NCBI GenBank assembly: GCA_034508935.3
Contig: CM067452.1
Location: 2,199,497-2,263,496 of the forward strand
Source of the DNA: Berghia stephanieae
Lineage: Eukaryota; Mollusca; Gastropoda; Nudibranchia; Aeolidiidae
Direction: 5' to 3'
Length of the DNA stretch: 64,000 nt
Position 1 is the first letter of the stretch. Each line of letters begins with the position of its first letter. A model generated the notes under the pieces. That model was given only the letters and a program-made list of their open reading frames with translations. It searched no databases and was not told where the DNA came from. A program made the translations under genes and the position numbers. Below are positions 46,165 through 56,979 of this stretch, one piece after another.

Positions 46165-46678
46165 TTGTTTGTTTTTAAGGGTTTTACGGCGCTTGCAACA
46201 CATTAAGGTCATATCAGCGCCAGTAAAAAGGAAGAAAACGGGATAGTAAAAAGGTCTAGAATTACAATTAAAGCATCCAAGAATAAGGCAGACAAAGGGG
46301 AATTGGTTCAAATACATAGGGAACAGGTGTAGATTCCAAGAGCACACTATCAAAGTACTCAGTTTAAGGTCACCTAAAAGTCTCATCCAGATACAAGCAC
46401 AGGTCTCTACTAAGAGGAATACACTCAAATGTTTACAAATCATATATAATACATAAACAAAACATAATACAATGCATAACAGAGAGAAGATTTACAAGGA
46501 AAAAGAATATCATCTCCCAAAACTATACATTTGACTGTTTCCCTCCCAGCTAGGACAAAACCAAGTAATCTCATTCCAAGACAAAGACAGAAAGCATGTT
46601 GGGAAACAGATATAAGGGGATAGAAGACACAGTATGTACCCCCATGCACACTATGGGAGGTCAGGAACCCCACGCAGA
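46165..46678 (-). mobile_element. F1 retroposon
   Basis: Complete from TTTTTAAGGGTTTTACGGCG to GGAACCCCACGCAG. The flanks aattaaaaaataa and aatttaaaaataa suggest a slightly altered 13-bp TSD. Confidence 0.88.
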
Positions 46679-46689
46679 ATTTAAAAATA

Positions 46690-46703
46690 AACAAACATAC
46701 ATA

Positions 46704-46770
<67 letters not shown>

Positions 46771-46795
46771 GTAAATAAATAAATAAATAAAAAGC
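46690..46795. repeat. (AAAT)n microsatellite
   Basis: About 26 tetranucleotide units with one G interruption, directly after the F1 head. Confidence 0.97.
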
Positions 46796-47106
46796 CTTCT
46801 TCAGGGTCGAAAAGGGACAGAATACAGCAGTAGTAGTATCCACTTTTTCCACAAATTTTCAAATTTTATTGAAAATGATTAAATCCTCAGCTATTTTACA
46901 CATTATTCGTCATTATTCAACCAACACAAACTGACGAAAACGAACTCCTTCCGGAGATTAAAACAAAAAAAAACAAACAAACAAACAAAAAAAAACTCAT
47001 ACCGTATTGATGTATTTTTGTTGAGTGTTGCAAAAATTAGCTAGACTCTACCATAACATGGAGTTACTCCGGCCACCGGGATTACTTGAGCCACTTATAA
47101 CTTATA
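46796..47106. other. Unassigned sequence
   Basis: No gene or known repeat was seen. Confidence 0.5.
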
Positions 47107-47712
47107 GTTTTTTTGTTGTTTTTTTTAAGGGTCTTACGGCACTTGCAACACATTAAGGTCATATCAGGGCCAGTAAAAAGGGAGAATATGGAAAAGTAAA
47201 AAGTTCTAGAATTACAATTAAAGTACCCAAGAAAAATGAAGACAAAAAGGGGATTGGTTCAAATAGGAAACAGATGTAGATTCCAAGAGCACACTATCAA
47301 AGTACTTAGTTTGAGATCACTAAAACTAAAAGTCTCATCGAAACATCGAGCAGAGGTCCCCACTAAAAGGAATACACTCAAATGTTTTACAATTCATAAA
47401 TAACATAAAGAAAAATAATACAGTGCATAACCGAGAGATGATTTATAAGGAAAAAAATATCTCCTAAAACTAACTATACTTTTGACTGTTTCCCTCTCAG
47501 CCATGGCATCTGGTCAGGACCAGTACAAAACCAAGTAATCCCATTCCAAGACAAAGACAGAAAGCAAGTTGGAAAACAGATAAAGGGGGATAGAAGATGC
47601 AGTAAGTACCTCCCTGCCCACTGTGGGAGGTCAGGAACCCCACCCAGGACACAGTAAGTACCTCCCTGCCCACTGTGGGAGGTCAGAAACCCCACCAAAG
47701 CTTTTGGAATGC
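47107..47712 (-). mobile_element. F1 retroposon with extra 56-bp head unit
   Basis: The body is typical. At the 5' end the unit CAGTAAGTACCTCCCTGCCC through CCCACCCAGGACA is repeated (47590-47648, 47651-47700). Confidence 0.87.
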
Positions 47713-47999
47713 CCACACTCTTTACCAAATTGGTTAGCAAGTCGTGTAAGCCACAAAAGAGATGAAGACTTTAGGAAAGATAAGAACGTCAAAGACCATA
47801 TCACTATTAAAAATGACAAAGTAGAGCAAGTAGTAAAACACAAATATCTAGGAGTCACCATGGACAAAAAAATTACGGTAGGACGTACATACTAAAGACA
47901 TGAATAGTATAGTAAAATTAATCAAAAAATGTACTTTTTACGGAAATTGTCCCAACTTAACATTGACAAAACACTTTGTACATTATTTTATAGATCTGT
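47713..47999 (+). pseudogene. L2/CR1-like LINE relic, left part
   Basis: Decayed reverse-transcriptase C-terminal sequence: VVKHKYLGVTMDKK in one frame and YFLRKLSQLNIDKTL then LFYRSVIE in another. The Y-L-G-V and F-L-R-K-L patterns fit the L2/CR1/Rex group. It continues at 48765 with SVLVYCITAWGGN. Confidence 0.72.
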
Positions 48000-48007
48000 A
48001 ATAGAAA

Positions 48008-48756
48008 AGATTGTTGACAAAGTGGTAGTAGATAGTGAAGCCAAGGGAATGGAAGTGAATATCACCAAAACGGAATGCATGGTAATACAGAAAAACCCCG
48101 AAAACAACAACACCTGCAATATAACGATTCACGGCGAGCAACTTACCAACGTAGAAAGTTTTAAATACCTAGGTTCAATAGTGACAACAGATGGAAGATG
48201 TAACCGAGACATACGAGCAAGAATAACTCAAGCCAAACAGGCCTTCATGGACCTCGGAAACATTTTGAAAAACAAACAGATGTCGTTCGGAATTAGATTC
48301 AGAGTCTTGAAGTGCTACGTGTGGCCAATCTTGTTATACGGATGCGAAAGCTGGACTACAAATGCAGAAACACAAAAGAACATTGAAGCTTTTGAAATGT
48401 GGTGTTTGAGAAGGATGCAGAGAATATCGTATACTGCACACAAAACGAACGAAGAAGTGCTAAAACAAACATACCAACAAAGGAAACTAATGCCCTTAAT
48501 AGCGGGTCGACAACTATCCTTTTTCGGACACATAGTAAGGAAAGATAAGAATGAATACCTGGCAAGTTGTGGAAAAATACCTGGTAAACGTGCCCGGGGG
48601 AGACAAAGAAAAACACTCATAGACCAACTGAAGGGCTTCACCAACCTAACAATCCAAGAGCTGTTTGAAAAAGCAAGAGACAGGGAGGAATGGAGAGAGA
48701 TAATTCATGCAGTATCCGAAGCCTGGATCAGGCATGGAACCTAGAAGAAGAAGAAG
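48008..48756 (+). pseudogene. RTE-like LINE 3' end, 5'-truncated, nested in another LINE
   Basis: The frame from about 48010 to 48744 holds VNITKTECMVI, FKYLGSIVTTDG, LYGCESWT, SFFGHIVRKDKNEYL, GKRARGRQRKTLIDQ and DREEWREII, the C-terminal third of an RTE-type protein, and ends in a GAA-repeat tail. The direct repeat aatagaaa (48000-48007, 48757-48764) marks a short insertion into the older LINE. The apparent 271-residue protein starting at 47929 fuses the two unrelated pieces. Confidence 0.88.
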
Positions 48757-48764
48757 AATAGAAA

Positions 48765-49160
48765 GTGTTTTAGTATATTGTATTACTGCCTGGGGTGGAA
48801 ATTGTCTTAGCTCAGCAAAAGCTATCTTTGACATAACAGTTGAAAGGGCTTACAAAAATATTAGAATCAATGTTTTTTAATGTTTTATATTTATATACAG
48901 AATGTTGTTTAAGGAAAATTGTAAATATTTTAGATAATCCCACTTGTCCTCTTATCATCACATCACCAAGTCGAACACAAGTGACATATTTTTGTCAATC
49001 CAAGCAAAAAGTGAAAGATACTTCAGATCCTTTTTATCTTACAGTTACAGACTTTTTAATAAAGGAAATAATTTATAAATTTTGGTCTATGTTCTGTTTT
49101 AACTTTGAATCTTCTTTAAAATTACTCCATACCTACAATTTTGACATCAATTTATAAAAT
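48765..49160 (+). pseudogene. L2/CR1-like LINE relic, right part
   Basis: It continues the interrupted relic (SVLVYCITAWGGNCLSSAKA, then VERAYKNIRI) and decays into AT-rich sequence. Confidence 0.68.
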
Positions 49161-49333
49161 CGTTTACTACATCTTTACAATTATAAAATCTACATGTGCC
49201 ATGTAATTTATACTATGTAATTTTTTCGGTTAATTAACAATATCATTATACTGTAGAAGTACTCAAAAAGTACTAATGGTACAAATCTCAATGATGTTGA
49301 TATTGAAGTTCATCTATAACCATTAAATATGGC
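49161..49333. other. Unassigned AT-rich sequence
   Basis: Nothing recognised. Confidence 0.5.
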
Positions 49334-49345
49334 CTAATTGAAATC

Positions 49346-49887
49346 GTTTTTGTTTTTTGTTTTGTTTTTAAGGGTTTTACGGCGCTTGTAACACATTTAG
49401 GTTATATCAGCGCCAGTAAAAAGGAAGAAAATGGGATAGTAAAAAGTTCTAGAATTACAATTAAGGCACCCAAGAAAAAGTAAGACATAGGGGAACTGGG
49501 AACAAATAGGGATCAGATGTAGGTTCCAAGAGCATACCAACAATGTACTTAATCTGATATCACCTATAAGTCTCACCCAGACACAAGCACAAGATCCAAC
49601 AAAGAGGAATACACTCAAATGCTTACATTTCATTATACATTAAAAATAACAAATTAAATAATACATAACAGAGAGATGATTTACAAGGAAAAAAATATAA
49701 TCTCCCAAAACAATAACTATGCATTTGACTGTTTCCTTCCCAGCCAAGGCCTCCGGCCAGGGTTGGAACAAAACCAAGTAATCTCATTTCAAGACAAAGA
49801 CAGAAAGCATGTTGGAAAACAGATATAAGGGATAGAAGACACGGTATGTACCTCCCTGCCCACTGTGGAGGTAGGGAACCCCACCCA
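49346..49887 (-). mobile_element. F1 retroposon with 12-bp TSD
   Basis: The perfect direct repeat ctaattgaaatc lies at 49334-49345 and 49888-49899. The copy is complete, with both hairpins. Confidence 0.93.
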
Positions 49888-49899
49888 CTAATTGAAATC

Positions 49900-50184
49900 C
49901 TGTGGGTATATGTCTAATTTTGATGAAAAATGGTAATAAAATAGCATCACTGAGGTGGAATGACCCTATGATAAGACATGATAAACATTTTTTTTTTAAA
50001 GTGCGCCATCCCGCACACTACAAATGAAAGGAAAACAACTTGTAGCAGTCATCCCTATGAGAAGGACCACATCGTTTTCTCTCTTTGAACAGCGACGTCA
50101 CTTTACAACCTAATGAAAACCCAATAATAATAAATGATGAAAATGTCAACTTTATCGAACTAACTAGCATATTATTATTATTAT
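49900..50184. other. Unassigned sequence
   Basis: No gene or repeat family recognised. Confidence 0.5.
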
Positions 50185-50485
50185 TGCGTGCTATGTGGTC
50201 TAGTGGTATGACACTCGCTTTCGGATCAGAAGGTCCTGGGTTCGAACCTCGCTAGGCACATAGTTGAGTCCGATAAGTCTCTTTACTCACATTCTCTCAC
50301 TGTACTCAGGTGTAAATTGAGTACCTAGCCGTTAACAGCGTTGTCAGCTTTGTCTGAAAAAATTGCAATATCGCCTAACAGGCGACATGTACCGTCCTAC
50401 ATGTTAAATGTTGCTGTTGGCCAGGGCCACTTGTAAAGCACTTTGAGCACGTTTAGTGGATATTGTGCTATATAAAAGCTCAATT
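50185..50485 (+). mobile_element. SINE S1 with well preserved boxes
   Basis: A box (TGGTCTAGTGG) and B box (GGTTCGAACCT) are the best preserved in the window. The tail GTGCTATATAAAAGCTCAAT runs directly into an ATT microsatellite. Confidence 0.92.
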
Positions 50486-50538
50486 ATTATCATTAATATT
50501 ATTATCATTTTTATTATTTATTATTTTTATTATTATTA

Positions 50539-50602
<64 letters not shown>

Positions 50603-50618
50603 TATTATTATTATTATA
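50486..50618. repeat. (ATT)n microsatellite seeded by S1 tail
   Basis: It follows the S1 3' end without a gap, consistent with growth from the SINE tail. Confidence 0.93.
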
Positions 50619-50948
50619 AGCTCAATTATTATAAAGAGGCAATTCACCTTAACTAGTTCTATCTTACTGAGATTCTATTTCATCTTTGGCATTGCAATTC
50701 TAAAACAATATTCTCTTTCTGTGCCCATTCATTTTCGGACACATTCAATGTCGCCAACTTGAAATTCTTGCCAATAAAGCAATGATCCACGATTTCTCTG
50801 GCCAAAACCTACGTCAATATTTCCTCTGACTCTCGTTAGTGATTTGAAACAACTCAATAATAAAACCAGAATAACATCACTTTGCAAAACTAACAAACAT
50901 CAGAGAAAAGGCACGAAAGACATTTGGGGAATCTTCATGAGTACAATT
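50619..50948. other. Unassigned sequence
   Basis: No gene or repeat family recognised. Confidence 0.5.
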
Positions 50949-51066
50949 GTATTATCGCCTAACAGGCATCATGTCTCGTTCTACACATTACAGGTTGCTG
51001 TTGGTCAGGGACCCTCTGTAAAGCGCTTTGAGCATGTTTAGTGGATATTGCGCTATATAAAAGTAA
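50949..51066 (+). mobile_element. SINE S1, 5'-truncated
   Basis: It begins at ATCGCCTAACAGGCATCATG and keeps the L2-like tail, ending GCGCTATATAAAAG. The tRNA head is absent. Confidence 0.88.
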
Positions 51067-51752
51067 AAACTTTTTCTTTTTTTTTTTTTTTCAGTACCAC
51101 AATAATTATTTAAATCCACAGTCATCACCCCCAATCCTTCTTTCCATCTCTTAAAATCTTCTTACCATCACCAGCCATTAAGGTTGGTTATATAATGAGA
51201 CGGTCCTAAGACCAAGGGATGAATTCAAGGAAACAGTTGTCAGATTTCAGCTTGAGGTGCAGCCATACAATACCTTTATTACTATTACTATTACCACTAT
51301 CATTGATAGGGTTAAAACCCTTTTGAGATATTGAGACTCTCATATTAATAATAATTGGGTTGCTAAATCTAATGTAATACTTGATGAAAGGAAAGGTAGA
51401 GAGCAGTGGGGGGTGCCTGAAGCCTGGGAAAGTGAAAATACAAACAAAAGAGTGAAAATGGAGATGCTTCGGATGGGAATTTTACAGACATGGACGGTTG
51501 ATGGACAAGGAATCCACTTTCTTTTCCAACTCTTATCAACAAACCCAAATGTTGTGTACGATTCTTTAATAAAGTTTGTCTATTGTTTACTTCAGTTTTC
51601 GACAAGTCTTCTTCTCATAATATCATTACATCACCAAACATCACAATCATCATCATCATCATCATGACTGTGAGTTTTAATGTGGTATTTCCAAGCAGAT
51701 GGATAAGGGACAGTGGGCTCCACTAAAAAAAAAAAAAAAAAAATGTTTATAT
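51067..51752. other. 3' flank of the zinc-finger gene; unassigned
   Basis: It lies downstream of the zinc-finger stop codon on the minus strand, so part may be its 3' UTR. A CAT microsatellite (51648-51665) and an A20-type run (51725-51743) are present. No clear polyadenylation signal was identified with confidence. Confidence 0.45.
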
Positions 51753-53168
51753 TCATGAATGCGTTTGATAGTGTCTCTTCAAATTTGTAAATGTAGAAAA
51801 CTTCCATCCACAGTCAGAACACTGGTATTTCTTAATGCCCAAATGAACCGTATTACAGTGTGTCTTCAACTGGGAACTCCGTAGAAATGAGAGATCACAT
51901 TGTTTACACGGATAAGGTTTTTCTCCTGTATGAATTTTCATATGAATCTCAAGTAAATAATTCAGAAAAAAGGATTTACCACAAATGGCACATTTGAATT
52001 TAAATTGGTTTTTGTCTGTGTGAACTTGAGCAATGTGTCTCTTTAAATAATCAAACTTTTTGAAGGTCTTGTTACACTGAGGGCATTCGATTCTCACAGC
52101 AAATTCCTCTTTGTGTGAGCGTCTTTGATGCAATTCCAAAACATCTGTTGATTCAAACGATGCATGACAGATATAGCATATGTTGAAATTGTCTGCCTCT
52201 GGGTGGTTTTTCATGTGAAGATGCAGAATAGAAGGATTCAAAAATATGCCTTTGCATAAATAACATTGGTAGGACTTTTTTTCCTTATGACGCATGGTGT
52301 GATGGCATTTAAGTCCGCCTTTGGTATTGAAAGATTCATTACATAATTTACAGCTGTACATTTTATAGCCTTCAAAAGAAAGTCGTACACCCGCATGTTC
52401 GTCCTGCACGTGATTTACTAAATGAAGAAAGCTATCAAATAAAAATGGACACTTAGGACATCTATAGGTTTTAAAGTGAACATTATCATTGTGTTCTTTA
52501 AGATCCGTAACTGTTTGATTGCATTTTGCACAGATAACGCCTGGCTGTTTTAACTGCATATGAGGTTTATTATGTATTGTTTCTATGTGGTGTTTGAAAA
52601 GACTATCTGTTGGGAAGGATACTTTACAAACAAAACACTGAGGTTGAGCTGACAGGCTCCCAGCGAGGCTCGTGTTTCCCTGTATGTCAGAATGAGCCGG
52701 ACTGCCCACTAGTTCACTATTGGTGACATGATCCTGCCTGATATGACTTCTCAAATCCGATATTGAAGGAAACGAATGTTTACAAATAAAACATTTATGA
52801 GGGTTTTCAATATTGTAGATCAGGTGAGTTGTGATATGATATTTCAATACAGGTGCACTGGAAAATGATTCCTTGCACATAAAACATGTGTAAGGATTGT
52901 CTTTTTCATGAATTTGCATGTGCTTTTCCAAGTTGTCAAAATTGTCAAACACAGAATGACATACAAAACATTCGAAGGATTCATCGCCACGATCTCCATC
53001 AAGAAGCCTTTGATCACTTTTTTTACATTCATCACCGTGGCTTGTGTCTCTGGACTCGTCACTGAAGAAAATGGGATCTTTCTCCTGCTCAGGGTGGGAT
53101 TCTGTGAAAAACACTGGCAAGTCATTACCTAGATTTACTGCGCCACCTGCAGTATCATCCTCCTTTAT
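51753..53168 (-). CDS. C2H2 zinc-finger protein, last exon (13 fingers)
   Basis: This is probably a nuclear DNA-binding protein; its targets are unknown. The exon encodes ~471 residues ending in RHYQTHS and stop. It opens after a good acceptor (pyrimidine run then GTTTAG, 53169-53185) with I-K-E-D-D-T-A-G-G, so upstream exons must exist. No methionine starts the frame, and the apparent start at 53120 is an internal TTG. Counting from that leucine, fingers begin near residues 51, 79, 110, 162, 197, 221, 257, 286, 315, 346, 377, 405 and 434. The fifth (ICAKC..H..NVH) has a shortened spacing. Only one canonical TGEKP linker is present (398-402), so most fingers are not in the usual tight array. 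No KRAB, BTB or SCAN domain lies in this exon. The frame is clean, which argues for a functional host gene. Confidence 0.9.
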   Translation of the reverse strand: MKEDDTAGGAVNLGNDLPVFFTESHPEQEKDPIFFSDESRDTSHGDECKKSDQRLLDGDRGDESFECFVCHSVFDNFDNLEKHMQIHEKDNPYTCFMCKESFSSAPVLKYHITTHLIYNIENPHKCFICKHSFPSISDLRSHIRQDHVTNSELVGSPAHSDIQGNTSLAGSLSAQPQCFVCKVSFPTDSLFKHHIETIHNKPHMQLKQPGVICAKCNQTVTDLKEHNDNVHFKTYRCPKCPFLFDSFLHLVNHVQDEHAGVRLSFEGYKMYSCKLCNESFNTKGGLKCHHTMRHKEKKSYQCYLCKGIFLNPSILHLHMKNHPEADNFNICYICHASFESTDVLELHQRRSHKEEFAVRIECPQCNKTFKKFDYLKRHIAQVHTDKNQFKFKCAICGKSFFLNYLLEIHMKIHTGEKPYPCKQCDLSFLRSSQLKTHCNTVHLGIKKYQCSDCGWKFSTFTNLKRHYQTHS

Positions 53169-53218
53169 CTAAACAACAAGAGAGAAATATATAAAAATTT
53201 ATCAATGCGTGCTTATTA

Positions 53219-53392
53219 CAGTGAAATCTGCATCATGTCAACTTCTGCATAACAACATCTCTTGTTGGTCCCAAATTTTCTGGGTTAAAAAAAAATCTAA
53301 GTTTGTTCATTGATAATGTATAAAATCAACCTTGCTTAAAGTCAATTGATCTTTCTGGTACGGTGGTGTTGATTTTTATCAGGATTCCACTG
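53219..53392. mobile_element. 174-bp TA-flanked MITE
   Basis: Ends CAGTGAAATCTG and CAGGATTCCACTG are imperfect inverted repeats next to TA. The terminus matches the MITE at 15000. The right ~30 bases are also the seed of the following tandem array. Confidence 0.6.
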
Positions 53393-53805
53393 TATTAAGT
53401 CTGTTTTAGGGGGGGGGGGGTTATATGAGAACAAAATAGATGTATATTATAAAGACGGTGGTGTTGATTTTTATCAGGATTCCACTGTATTAAGTCTGTT
53501 TTTGGGGGGGGGGGGGGGGGTTATATGAGAACAAAATAGATGTATATTATAAAGATGGTGGTGTTGATTTTTATCAGGATCCCACTGTATTAAGTCTGTT
53601 TTAGGGGGGGGGGGGGGGGGGGGTGTTATATGAGAACAAAATAGATGTATATTATAAAGATGGTGGTGTTGATTTTTATCAGGATCCCACTGTATTAAGT
53701 CTGTTTTAGGGGGGGGGGGGGGGGGGGTTATATGAGAACAAAATAGATGTATATTATAAAGATGGTAGTGTTGATTTTTATCAGGATCCCACTGTATTAA
53801 GTCTG

Positions 53806-53837
<32 letters not shown>

Positions 53838-55262
53838 TTATATGAGAACAAAATAGATGTATATTATAAAGATGGTGGTGTTGATTTTTATCAGGATCCA
53901 CTGTATTGTCTGTTTTAGGTTGGTTTTTTTTTTATCAGAGAACAAAATAGATGTATATTATAAAGATGGTGGTGTTGATTTTTATCAGGATCCCACTGTA
54001 TTAAGTCTGTTTTAGGTTGGTTTTTTTTTTTATCAGAGAACAAAATAGATGTATATTATAAAGATGGTGGTGTTGATTTTTATCAGGATCCCACTGTATT
54101 AAGTCTGTTTTAGGGGGGGGGGGGGGGGGGGGGGTTATATGAGAACAAAATAGATGTATATTATAAAGATGGTGGTGTTGATTTTTATCAGGATCCCACT
54201 GTATTAAGTCTGTTTTAGGTTGGTTTTTTTTTTTTTATCAGAGAACAAAATAGATGTATATTATAAAGATGGTGGTGTTGATTTTTATCAGGATCCCACT
54301 GTATTAAGTCTGTTTTAGGTTGGTTTTTTTTTTATCAGAGAACAAAATAGATGTATATTATAAAGATGGTGGTGTTGATTTTTATCAGGATCCACTGTAT
54401 TAAGTCTGTTTTAGGGGGTTTTTTTTTATATGAGAACAAAATAGATGTATATTATAAAGACGGTGGTGTTGATTTTTATCAGGATCCCACTGTATTAAGT
54501 CTGTTTTAGGGGGGGGGGGGGGGGGGGGGGTTATATGAGAACAAAATAGATGTATATTATAAAGATGGTGGTGTTGATTTTTATCAGGATCCCACTGTAT
54601 TAAGTCTGTTTTAGGTTGGTTTTTTTTTTATCAGAGAACAAAATAGATGTATATTATAAAGATGGTGGTGTTGATTTTTATCAGGATCCCACTGTATTAA
54701 GTCTGTTTTAGGTTGGTTTTTTTTTATCAGAGAACAAAATAGATGTATATTATAAAGATGGTGGTGTTGATTTTTATCAGGATCCCACTGTATTAAGTCT
54801 GTTTTAGGTTGGTTTTTTTTTTATCAGAGAACAAAATAGATGTATATTATAAAGATGGTGGTGTTGATTTTTATCAGGATCCCACTGTATTAAGTCTGTT
54901 TTAGGTTGTTTTTTTTTTTATCAGAGAACAAAATAGATGTATATTATAAAGATGGTGGTGTTGATTTTTATCAGGATCCCACTGTATTAAGTCTGTTTTA
55001 GGGGTTTTTTTTTTATATGAGAACAAAATAGATGTATATTATAAAGACGGTGGTGTTGATTTTTATCAGGATCCCACTGTATTAAGTCTGTTTTAGGGTT
55101 TTTGTTTTTTTTTTGGGGGGGGGGGGGGTTTTAAACTATAAGAGAACAAAATAGATGTATATTATAAAGATGGTGGTGTTGATTTTTAACAGGATTCCAC
55201 TGTTTGGGGGGGGGGGGGGGGGGGGGGTTAATATAAGAGAACAAAATGGATGTAAATTATAA
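53362..55262. repeat. ~100-bp tandem array with G-run or T-run spacers, ~19 copies
   Basis: Each unit holds GAACAAAATAGATGTATATT, then GGTGGTGTTGATTTTTATCA, then GGATCCCACTGTATTAAGTC and a homopolymer. About half the units carry a pure G run of 10-24 bases, and the others TTGG followed by a T run. The unit contains the terminus of the neighbouring MITE. It lies upstream of the zinc-finger exon, probably in an intron. Confidence 0.95.
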
Positions 55263-55519
55263 AGATACAATCAATGATTAATTGAGCGCTCACCAGACCA
55301 TGACAGGCACACAAAAGCTAACCAAGAGGCCGTCCCTCAAGATCATAGCTAGAACTAGAACTAGAACTAAACGACTATCAAGAACTGGAATGGGATGACA
55401 AGTGAAAAATGCAACAGACTTGTACGAGACCAGGAAGAATGGCGAGACAATTCCAGTCAACTCCTTATGAGAATGAGGTGACACTGGAGTAAAAAAGAAT
55501 GCTGGAACTTCGTATTGAT

Positions 55520-55838
55520 TAAATAAATAAATAAATTGAGCTCTTATATAGCGCAATATCCACTAAATGTGCTCAAAGCGCTTTACAAGTGGTCCCTGGT
55601 CAACAGCAACATTTAACATGTAGGACGAGACATGACGCCTGTTTGGCGATATTACAATTTTTCGGACAAAGACAACGCTGTGTTAACGACCAGGTACTCA
55701 TTTTACACCTAAGGGTGGTGAGAGAATGTGAGTAAAGAGCCTTTTCCAAGGACTCAACTATACGCCGAGCGAGGTTCGAACCCAGGACCTTCCGATCCGA
55801 AAGCAAGTGTCATACAACTAGACCACATAGCCGCACAG
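55520..55838 (-). mobile_element. SINE S1
   Basis: A full reverse copy. It has an AAAT-rich tail at 55520-55533, B box complement AGGTTCGAACCCAGGACC and A box complement ACTAGACCACATAGCC. Confidence 0.92.
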
Positions 55839-56061
55839 ATTATACTCTATACTATTAGGCTGCGGCTATTCGGACTTGAGTCTTTGCAAATTTCAATTTA
55901 ATCTAAATTATTGACAATTACATAAAATTGATGAAAATGAAAATAACAATAATGGTAATATTGTAACTATCAACAGGTAATCTAAACCCACTTTATTTAT
56001 CGTGAAAAACAATCGGAAGTCAAGTAAGATATTAAAATGAAAAGAGTTCAAAAGTTCCCTT
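55839..56061. other. Spacer with GGCTGCGGCTATTC motif
   Basis: At 55858-55881 the phrase GGCTGCGGCTATTCGGACTT resembles the outer end of the SalI hairpin repeat at 35741. The rest is AT-rich. Confidence 0.45.
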
Positions 56062-56827
56062 TAAAACAACGCAGTGGCTATTTTTACAGTCCCATAAAGA
56101 TGGTTCTCGGGGCTATTTTTACAGTCCCGTAAAGATGGTTCTCAGGGCTATATTTACAGTCCCGTAAAGATGCTTCTCGGGGCTATTTTTACAGTCCCGT
56201 AAAGATGCTTCTCGGGGCTATTTTTACAGTCCCGTAAAGATGCTTCTCGGGGCTATTTTTACAGTCCCGTAAAGACGGTTCTCATGGCTATTTTTACGGC
56301 GTTGATGCGATTCTGTTCAATTATCCGCATAGTTATAGATTATCATCTTTTTGCAGTATTCACAAAACTTCACATATCATTTCTCCCGATATTTAGATGT
56401 ACAGATCTAGAGGCGGTGAATGAAAGCAAAATTAATTTCATTTAACATATTTAGATCTAAAGCTAAAACTAAAATTAACAAACAATTAATGTAAAGTCAA
56501 TTCTCTTAGCAATTTTTACGGTACTGTCATTTTTATTACATATATTTTTTTTTTTTTTTTGAGCCAAGGTCAAAAGGTGCCCGCCTGATACCAGTGTTAG
56601 GAAAATTTGATTTTTACTTAATTATGGGCTGTTTTCATTGGGTTAATGCTTGTAATCAATTGATAATATGAAGAAGAGATAAAATGAGATAGCTCAACAT
56701 ACTCTGTACAACAGAATATGAAATAAACAACTTGAAAGTGAATTTTGAATGCTGTTTGGCATGTGCTTAAAACGAGGTCAACGCATCACCTTTTTAGAAA
56801 TCATGTAGAAATTAAATGTGATGTTTT

Positions 56828-56828
<1 letters not shown>

Positions 56829-56875
<47 letters not shown>
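56829..56875. repeat. 47-base uninterrupted C run
   Basis: This is the longest homopolymer in the window. Its true length may be uncertain from sequencing. Confidence 0.9.
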
Positions 56876-56979
56876 TTGATTGAAATTTGACTAATTGTAT
56901 AAAGTCAAAATTTACTTTTAAACGCAATTGCAGTATATTACATATCTGATTAAGTTTCATATAGAGTTCTTAAAAAGTT

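Noticed and set aside
47929-48744. Single 271-residue protein
   Set aside because: It is a chimera of two LINE relics joined at 48008, where a TSD is visible.
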